A stretch of DNA of 64,000 nt from SAR202 cluster bacterium (lineage in GTDB: Bacteria > Chloroflexota > Dehalococcoidia > Lucifugimonadales > UBA3495), in contig JABMNL010000038.1 of the NCBI GenBank assembly GCA_013204585.1, positions 1 through 64,000 on the forward strand. Direction: 5' to 3'. Position numbers and translations under genes: made by a program. Under the pieces are notes generated by a model. That model saw only the letters and a list, made by a program, of their open reading frames with translations. It had not been told where the DNA came from and made no database searches. The first letter of the stretch is position 1. Each line of letters starts with the position of its first letter. Shown here one piece after another: positions 58,525 to 64,000 of the stretch.

Positions 58525-59898
58525 ATGGACCAGACAACCGAAATGCTGGCGTCTTACGCCTGTAAGCTCAGCTACGAAGACCTGGGGCCCAAGACTGTGC
58601 ACCAGGTCAAACGTACTCTGATAGATACGATGGGCTGCGCCATGGGCGGCTATGTCTCAGAACCGGCCAAAATAGCCCGAGGCATGGCCGCGTCGATTAC
58701 CAGCACCGCTCCGGCGCGGGTGTTGGGCACCACTGACTACACCTCGCCAGACATAGCCGGATTCGCCAACGGCGTAATGGTGCGGTACCTGGACTGCAAC
58801 GATTCCTACTTTTCACCCGGCGGCGGTCACCCCAGCGACATGATTACCGCCGTGCTCGCCATGGCCGACCCAATGGTTGCCGACGGCCGCACGGTTATAA
58901 CAGCCATCGCCCTGGCCTACGAGGTCTTCTGCCGCCTCTCCGACGAAGTGGTCGCCGGTGACCTGGGCTGGGACCAAGGCATGTTCGGCGTCATCGGCGC
59001 GGCCTGTGGCGCAGGTAAGGTTCTCGGTCTAGACCAAGCACAAATGGGCCACGCCATCTCCCTGGCCGTTGCTCCGTCACTGCCGTTAGGGGTCACGCGC
59101 AGCGGCGAGCTCTCCATGTGGAAGGGCTGCGCCACCGCCGCGGCCACTCGGTCCGCCGTATTCGCCGCCATGCTGGCTGCCGAGGGTATGACCGGGCCCA
59201 ACGAGCCCTTTGACGGCAAACGGGGGCTTTGGGAGCAAGCAGTTGGCAAGCCAGTAGAAATTCCAGCGTTTCCTCTAGGCGGCAGCCGAAGCGATGACGA
59301 CCCCTTCCGAATCACCCAAACCATCGTGAAAAGCTACCCATCCCAGATTCACACCCAGTCCCCCATCGGTCTGGCCATCGAACTGCGAAGAGAAGTGGCG
59401 TTGTCTGACATTAAGTCGATTCACATCGACACTTACAAGTCCGCGGCAAGCAGCGCCGCCAGCGAACCTGAGAAATGGGACCCGAAAACTAGGGAGACCG
59501 CCGACCACTCCATACCTTTCCTGGTGGCAACTGCCCTTCAAGAGGGCGCGGTTGTTCCAGGTACCTTCACTCCCCAAGGGATTGCCGACCCCACCAAGCG
59601 CGAAACCTTGTCCAAGATGACGTTGGTGGAAGACCCAGAATTTACCGCCAAATACCCTGCCCAATACAATTGCCGAATTACCATCACCGACCGGTCTGGC
59701 GGCGTCCACACCGCCCACACGGCCTACTCTAAAGGCCACAATAACAACCCTCTGGACGACCGCGAATTGGAAGGTAAGTTCCGCAATTTCTCCGCTGGGG
59801 TTCTCTCGGACATGCAGTGCGACCAGGTGTTGGACACAATCTGGACGATAGACGAGGCCACCGACATGGATGACCTATTCGACGCCTTGGTGGTGTAG
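58525..59898 (+). CDS. MmgE/PrpD-family protein
   Basis: The 457-residue protein shows the family's all-helical N-terminal domain (HQVKRTLIDTMGCAMGG, NGVMVRYLDCNDSYFSPGGGHPSDMITAVLAMAD, LAYEVFCRLSDE, GAACGAGKVLGL) and a smaller alpha/beta C-terminal part. PrpD is a 2-methylcitrate dehydratase, but the family also holds other dehydratases and isomerases. No prpB or prpC is adjacent, so propionate metabolism is not supported. The start is ATG after AGAGGAAATAAGC. Confidence 0.87.
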   Translation: MDQTTEMLASYACKLSYEDLGPKTVHQVKRTLIDTMGCAMGGYVSEPAKIARGMAASITSTAPARVLGTTDYTSPDIAGFANGVMVRYLDCNDSYFSPGGGHPSDMITAVLAMADPMVADGRTVITAIALAYEVFCRLSDEVVAGDLGWDQGMFGVIGAACGAGKVLGLDQAQMGHAISLAVAPSLPLGVTRSGELSMWKGCATAAATRSAVFAAMLAAEGMTGPNEPFDGKRGLWEQAVGKPVEIPAFPLGGSRSDDDPFRITQTIVKSYPSQIHTQSPIGLAIELRREVALSDIKSIHIDTYKSAASSAASEPEKWDPKTRETADHSIPFLVATALQEGAVVPGTFTPQGIADPTKRETLSKMTLVEDPEFTAKYPAQYNCRITITDRSGGVHTAHTAYSKGHNNNPLDDRELEGKFRNFSAGVLSDMQCDQVLDTIWTIDEATDMDDLFDALVV

Positions 59899-59921
59899 AC
59901 CGCGTCCAAACGGAGACCAGA

Positions 59922-59956
59922 ACGCCCGGCGGAGAAACTAATCATCCGCCGGGCGT
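59922..59956. terminator. Bidirectional terminator after the PrpD-like gene
   Basis: ACGCCCGGCGGA and TCCGCCGGGCGT form a 12-bp stem with an 11-base loop, followed by TTTT. It separates the rightward block from the leftward DUF4242 gene. Confidence 0.85.
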
Positions 59957-59986
59957 TTTGTCGTCCAAACTTGCCGTCTAGCCAGA

Positions 59987-60250
59987 TTACGGGGTCAGGT
60001 CCAATGCTTCCACGATTCCGTTGAAGGGCAGACCGGCAGTCTCATTCACGTCCTTCACCAGTCCCTGACTGTCGGACTCGAATAGGCACATGCACCGGGA
60101 GTCGCCGGGAACGAAGGTGCTCCGGATATAGCGGACCGGCTTTCCTTCAGCGGTGAATCTCTGCGACGTCTCGATTGCGGCTTTCTGCGCTCCGGCCAAT
60201 TGGTCCATGGTCAGCCCCGTTAGGTCTCTCTCCACCATATAAACAGCCAT
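59987..60250 (-). CDS. DUF4242 small protein (SCO4226-like), copy 1
   Basis: The 87-residue protein matches DUF4242: YMVERDLTGLTMDQLAGAQKAA, PVRYIRSTFVPGDSRCMCLFES, and GLPFNGIVEALDL. Members form ferredoxin-like dimers and some bind nickel. The start ATG 60,250 lies 7-8 bases after GGGAGGA, preferred over the frame at 60,265. A paralogue with the same motifs lies at 62,221-62,496, on the other side of a TPR/LuxR regulator. Confidence 0.82.
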   Translation of the reverse strand: MAVYMVERDLTGLTMDQLAGAQKAAIETSQRFTAEGKPVRYIRSTFVPGDSRCMCLFESDSQGLVKDVNETAGLPFNGIVEALDLTP

Positions 60251-60368
60251 CTCAGTTCCTCCCATCTAGTTTGTAATTCCGCCGTATCGGCGGTGTAGAT
60301 GGATAGTAACCGGGCTGGAAACCCGCGCCATCGGCAGATGTTCCCCTCTTTTGGCTACAGCGGCTTTT

Positions 60369-60398
60369 CCTGACATGGGAATATGTTCCCATGTCAGG
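60369..60398. promoter_or_regulatory. Perfect 13-bp-arm palindrome between regulator and DUF4242 gene
   Basis: CCTGACATGGGAA and TTCCCATGTCAGG are separated by TATG. No T-run follows on either strand. It lies upstream of the DUF4242 gene and downstream of the LuxR-type regulator gene. It could be an operator or an mRNA hairpin. Confidence 0.5.
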
Positions 60399-60443
60399 AG
60401 TGGACCTAAACGACCAGATGCAGGTGAAGTGGAAACCGGTGAT

Positions 60444-62081
60444 TCACGAGACCAGACCGTTGCGGTTGGCGTAGGCAGCGGCCTCGGTGCGGTTTCCTGA
60501 TTTGGTTTTGGTCAAGATGCTGGTTACGTGGTGGGCGACGGTCCGGAGGCTGATAAATAGCTCGTCCGCCACGTCCTGGTTGCTCCGGCCTTGGGCCACC
60601 AGCCTCAGGACCTCTATCTCTCGCGGAGTTAGTCCGTCCGTCTGCCGTAACGAGGCATCCCCTGAGTCTGCCTCACCCTGCCGCGCGGACAGCCACTCGG
60701 TTGGGGCCAGTTCTTGCGCAGTGGTGAGGTGTTCGTCTGCTTCGGATTCCCGTCCTTGGGCCCTAAGCAACAGGCTGAGATTGTAATGGGTCGCTGGGTC
60801 GCCGGGTTGCAACCGCAGCACCTCCAGGTAATGCCCTTTAGCAGCCGCAAGGTCGCCACGGGTCTGCAACAAGACCGCCAGGTTGTTATGGGCTTCGGGA
60901 TACTGGAGCCTGAGGCGAATCGCCTCCTGGTAAGACGCCTCGGCTTCATCCATCCGACCAGCAACCTCGAGGGCGAGGGCAAAGTTGTAATGGGCCTCGG
61001 GGTAGTCGGGACGGATGCGCAGGGCTTCCCGGTAGTGGTCTTGGGCCCGCTCCGCCTGGCCAATATCGTCCAGAAGAATGGCGAAATTGTTGTGCACCTC
61101 GGCATACTCCGGTCTCAGCCGGAGCGCCTCGGCGAAGTGTTCTTCCGACCGGCTGGCCGCGCCCGCAGCGCGCAGTAAGTTGCCCAAGCCATAATGAGCG
61201 TCCACGTAATCTGGCCGCAGCCGCAACGCCTCCTGATAATGGTCGGCGGCCCCTTTGAGATTCCCTCGGGAGTGCAAGAGCACAGCGTAGTTGTAGTGCG
61301 CCTCTGGATACCATGGTCGAATCTTGATTGCCTGGAGATAATGGTCGGCGGCGCGGCCTTCCTCTCCCTTGGCCCGCATCACCACACCAAGATTATTGTG
61401 GGCTTCCGCGTAGTCGGACCTCATCTCTAGGGCCCGAAGGTAGCAGCCCGTTTCTTCGTCCCCGTTTTCTTGGGCCGTCCCGATGTAACCAACGCCAGCC
61501 AGGAACAGGGTCTCTGCGGTATGCCGTTCTCCGATGATGCCAGGCGCGTTCTGGGCCGAGGGAGTGACACTATAGAGGGTCCTTTGGGGCAGGTGGTCTC
61601 CTTCTAACGTGTGGAGACCGGACTGTTGAAATTCGTACATCGCCAAGTCCGAGGCGTCAAGGACATTCTCTGTGACCAAGAATGTTCCCGCATCCGCAGC
61701 GCCAGCGATGTGCCGGGCCAGATCTATGGAGCGTCCAATCCAGGCGTCGCCGCCGTCCATGCGGGTTGCATCGCCGAAGTGGCAACCAAGGTGTAATGGC
61801 AGGTCGGGCGGTTGTCCTTGACCGGTAGTCCGGGGTTTCTCGGAGTCCCACCGCTCAATCAGTTTCAAGCTGAACTGCATGGCGGCATCGGCGCTCTCAA
61901 AGATAAAAAGATGCCCGTCGCCCTGAAAATTCCGGTGCAGGCAACCGTGTTGGGACGCCAGCGATTCCGCCAAATACCGGTACTCCGCAATCAGACTCAC
62001 TACCACGTCGCGCGGAATTCGGCCCCAGGGAGATGTCTGTCGTCCTAGGTCAGAAAATACAGAGGCGAAATATGAGGCCAT
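60444..62081 (-). CDS. Regulator with cyclase-like N-domain, TPR array and LuxR-type HTH
   Basis: The 545-residue protein begins with a nucleotide-cyclase-like domain ([54 protein letters not shown]). It retains some Asp positions but has diverged from the usual FSDLVGST form, so activity is doubtful. About nine 34-residue TPRs with [11 protein letters not shown] patterns follow. The C-terminus is a LuxR HTH ([35 protein letters not shown]). It is probably a transcription factor sensing a ligand or partner through its TPRs. Confidence 0.85.
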   Translation of the reverse strand: MASYFASVFSDLGRQTSPWGRIPRDVVVSLIAEYRYLAESLASQHGCLHRNFQGDGHLFIFESADAAMQFSLKLIERWDSEKPRTTGQGQPPDLPLHLGCHFGDATRMDGGDAWIGRSIDLARHIAGAADAGTFLVTENVLDASDLAMYEFQQSGLHTLEGDHLPQRTLYSVTPSAQNAPGIIGERHTAETLFLAGVGYIGTAQENGDEETGCYLRALEMRSDYAEAHNNLGVVMRAKGEEGRAADHYLQAIKIRPWYPEAHYNYAVLLHSRGNLKGAADHYQEALRLRPDYVDAHYGLGNLLRAAGAASRSEEHFAEALRLRPEYAEVHNNFAILLDDIGQAERAQDHYREALRIRPDYPEAHYNFALALEVAGRMDEAEASYQEAIRLRLQYPEAHNNLAVLLQTRGDLAAAKGHYLEVLRLQPGDPATHYNLSLLLRAQGRESEADEHLTTAQELAPTEWLSARQGEADSGDASLRQTDGLTPREIEVLRLVAQGRSNQDVADELFISLRTVAHHVTSILTKTKSGNRTEAAAYANRNGLVS

Positions 62082-62220
62082 ATGTTGCCCCTTGAATGGC
62101 TAGTAAGCAGGACTGGCAGGGGAGTTCCCGAGGGTTTTAGACAGGAGTCCTAGACGGGTATTTCAAACGGGTGTTTCAATAGGGACTGTCTATCGGCGCG
62201 ATTCGGCCCCTTGCGGGGAC

Positions 62221-62496
62221 CTAAGTAATCTCTTCCGTGGTGATGGACAGCGCCTCGGAAATGCTTTCGACGGGCAACTCGGCCCTCTGGTTGGCCAGCA
62301 ATACCGAGTCCGGGTTCTCGCCCTCGAAAAGACAGTAGCACTTGTCTTCACCTGGGATAAAGATTGAGCGCATATACCGGACAGGCGTGCCCTCCCGGGT
62401 CATCTCGAACGTGGTCTGTTTAGCCCGCTTGGCCGCGGCCGCGACCTGTTCGCCGGTGAAGTTGGGCAGATGCCGTTCCACTACATATTGGGGCAT
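62221..62496 (-). CDS. DUF4242 small protein, copy 2
   Basis: The 91-residue protein has the same pattern as copy 1: YVVERHLPNFTGEQVAAAAKRA, PVRYMRSIFIPGEDKCYCLFEGEN, and LPVESISEALSI. The two copies differ clearly, so the duplication is old or they came separately. It lies immediately upstream of the TPR/LuxR regulator gene, in the same orientation. Confidence 0.8.
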   Translation of the reverse strand: MPQYVVERHLPNFTGEQVAAAAKRAKQTTFEMTREGTPVRYMRSIFIPGEDKCYCLFEGENPDSVLLANQRAELPVESISEALSITTEEIT

Positions 62497-62730
62497 TCCG
62501 GGCCTCGCTTACCGAATCCGCTGTACAAGTCTAGAGTCTGTGGAGTATAGATGGGCCGATTGCGCCAGTCAATCAAGGAAACCGGCCCGGATGCCCAACT
62601 GGCCATGCTATAATCCGGGCGGCTTCAAACAACTGTTTCAGGTAGTTTTCACGCCTAGATTCCCGATATTAACGTAAATACTATCCGGCCTGATGGACAG
62701 CCTCCGCGATGGCCGGACTTTTGGACTTCA

Positions 62731-63570
62731 ATGAGCACCTACGGCAGCGCTGATTTCCGAACCCTGTTCACCCAGACCATCCACAAACCCGAAGAGGACC
62801 TACAACTGGACTTGGCGGCCCTGTACATTGCCGGAGAAGAGTATCCAGAGATTGACGTCGCCTCACACCTGGCGGAGCTGGACTCATTTGCCGCGCAGAT
62901 ATCCCAATCGGTGGGGGAGGAAACCGCTCCCGCCGACCTGGCACGAGCCATTGCCGCTTATCTATTCGACGAAGTTAGGTTCCACGGCAACTCCGACGAT
63001 TACTACAACCCCGATAACAGCTTTCTCAACCGCGTCCTAGCAACGCGCACGGGGATACCCATTGCCCTATCTCTGGTTTTTCTCGAGGTGGCACGCCGCC
63101 TGGGCCTCCGCTGCTCCGGTGTAGGTTTGCCGGGTCACTTCATCGTCGGACTAGACGACTTGGGAGAGTACTTGGACCCCTTCAATGCAGGTACGATTCT
63201 TTCGATTTCAGACTGCCACAACCTGGTACGGAGAATGTCGGCAGGGGAAATGGAATGGACTGACGAATTTCTAACCCCGTGCACCAAATACGACATTCTG
63301 TTCCGCATGCTGAACAACCTGAAAGCTATCCACATGCAGGCCAAGGAGTTCGCCAAGGCCGTAGGCGACATCCAGCGAATGACAATCATCAGTCCGGGCC
63401 TGCCGTCGCTGTACCAAGAGCAGGCATGGTGCCACGCCGAGCAGCAGGAGTTCCGGCTGGCCATCGCAACCCTGGAAACCTACCTGGACACGGCCAACAA
63501 TCCTAATGACGCCCAGCGGGTCAAATCGCAGATTGACGGACTCTGGGCCTCCCTCAGTAAACTCAACTAA
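62731..63570 (+). CDS. SirB1-family protein (transglutaminase-like plus TPR)
   Basis: The 279-residue protein has the SirB1 N-terminal region: LARAIAAYLFDEVRFHGNSDDYYNPDNSFLNRVLATRTGIPIALSLVFLEVARRLG, then GVGLPGHFIVG with the conserved His. A C-terminal pair of TPR-like helices follows (LLNNLKAIHMQAKEFAKAVGDI, YQEQAWCHAEQQEFRLAIATLE). The fold is transglutaminase-like but usually lacks the full triad, and its function is poorly known. Confidence 0.88.
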   Translation: MSTYGSADFRTLFTQTIHKPEEDLQLDLAALYIAGEEYPEIDVASHLAELDSFAAQISQSVGEETAPADLARAIAAYLFDEVRFHGNSDDYYNPDNSFLNRVLATRTGIPIALSLVFLEVARRLGLRCSGVGLPGHFIVGLDDLGEYLDPFNAGTILSISDCHNLVRRMSAGEMEWTDEFLTPCTKYDILFRMLNNLKAIHMQAKEFAKAVGDIQRMTIISPGLPSLYQEQAWCHAEQQEFRLAIATLETYLDTANNPNDAQRVKSQIDGLWASLSKLN

Positions 63571-63681
63571 CTGCCCCATGACCAAATCCAACTGGGCATT
63601 CCCACCGTATATAATTATGGACATGAAATTCATGTCTACCGATTGTCTTGGACTCGGTTGCCTTAAAGTCGGGAGAGCCCT

Positions 63682-64000
63682 GTGGTCGACTACGAGTCAT
63701 TAGACGACCACCAAATAATGCAGCGGGTCTCCCAGGCGGACAAGGACGCTCTTGAGGCCCTGTACACCAGGTATCGCACTCAGGTGTACTCCCTGGCTAT
63801 GTTTATGCTAAAACAACCGGCTTTGGCGGAAGAGGCCACCCAGGATATATTCCTGAACGTCTGGTTAAAGGCCTCGAGTTTCAACGCGGAGCGCGGTCAG
63901 CCGAAGGCCTGGATTATGAGCGTGGCCCACCACAAGGTTGTGGACGTAATCCGGTCACGGCGGCGGACAATAGTTAATACGGACCCAGCCGACTACGAGA
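63682..64000 (+). CDS. ECF-type RNA polymerase sigma-70 factor (partial, runs off the window)
   Basis: From GTG 63,682 (behind GGGAGAGCC) the frame reads VDYESLDDHQIMQRVSQADK, then region 2 of an ECF sigma factor: ALEALYTRYRTQVYSLA, EEATQDIFLNVW and AWIMSVAHHKVVDVIRSRRR. Region 4 lies outside the window. A TATAAT at 63,610 gives a likely promoter and about 60 bases of leader. An anti-sigma gene may follow beyond the edge. Confidence 0.88.
   Translation, partial: MVDYESLDDHQIMQRVSQADKDALEALYTRYRTQVYSLAMFMLKQPALAEEATQDIFLNVWLKASSFNAERGQPKAWIMSVAHHKVVDVIRSRRRTIVNTDPADYE

Noticed and set aside
58525..59898. PrpD-like gene as part of the methylcitrate cycle
   Set aside because: prpB and prpC are absent and the neighbours are a hydrolase and an LLM oxidoreductase. 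Only family membership is claimed.

Overview
The window looks like a chromosome segment of a marine, SAR202-like or Dehalococcoidia-like member of the Chloroflexota. This is inferred from gene content: a purine cluster with purS, an archaeal-type apgM phosphoglycerate mutase beside pgk and tpiA, a DapL-type lysine route, and many accessory catabolic enzymes (F420-type LLM oxidoreductase, MmgE/PrpD, formamidase, HpcH/HpaI aldolase, paired TPP enzymes, DUF4242). Most coding DNA is GC-rich, with several AT-rich or foreign-looking patches. No 16S rRNA is present, so the taxonomy is an inference.

Layout. 1-60: 3' end of an RNA gene, most likely tmRNA. 0.2-10.3 kb (minus strand): beta-propeller protein, purS, a DUF3105 protein, purC, purB, a HAD phosphatase, purE, two uncharacterised genes, purD and guaA. 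10.4-20.4 kb (plus): tsaC-like, polyprenyl synthetase-like, pgk, apgM, tpiA, miaA, dapF, hicB with a broken hicA, dapL and hflX. 20.5-22.2 kb (minus): a compact phage tail-fibre-like cassette. 22.7-35.8 kb: a large cyclase/ATPase/TPR protein, a ferritin-like protein, aldolase, M20 peptidase, EamA transporter, uracil-DNA glycosylase, a DsbA-family gene with an in-frame TGA at the redox-active position (candidate selenoprotein), a DinB/SCP2 protein, SulP and a small membrane protein.

35.9-40.9 kb: a leucine-rich-repeat gene followed by an integration hot spot. An intact tRNA-Glu(CTC) lies at 40.8 kb, and two decayed copies of its 3' half lie at 39.65 and 37.3 kb. Between the decayed copies are a PD-(D/E)XK-like nuclease, a truncated tyrosine integrase and a membrane protein. 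41-46.4 kb: cupredoxin lipoprotein, HypE/AIR-synthase-like protein, an unknown gene, a threonine dehydratase-like enzyme, DedA and a small HTH protein, separated by unusually AT-rich spacers. 46.6-51.5 kb: formamidase and two divergent TPP enzymes with matching promoters. 51.9-59.9 kb (plus): a degenerate CHAT-STAND-TPR protein, an alpha/beta hydrolase, an LLM oxidoreductase and a PrpD-like protein. 60-62.5 kb (minus): two DUF4242 paralogues flanking a cyclase-like/TPR/LuxR regulator. 62.7-64 kb: a SirB1-like protein and the start of an ECF sigma factor.

The left 20 kb is housekeeping metabolism (IMP/GMP synthesis, lower glycolysis, tRNA modification, diaminopimelate). The rest is accessory: signalling ATPases, catabolism and mobile-element debris. 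The best leads are the candidate UxxS DsbA-family selenoprotein, the tRNA-Glu island, the hicA frameshift caused by a 7-bp duplication, the catalytically degenerate CHAT-STAND protein, and three genes that seem to start at near-cognate codons behind good Shine-Dalgarno sequences. All calls rest on reading the sequence; no database search was run.
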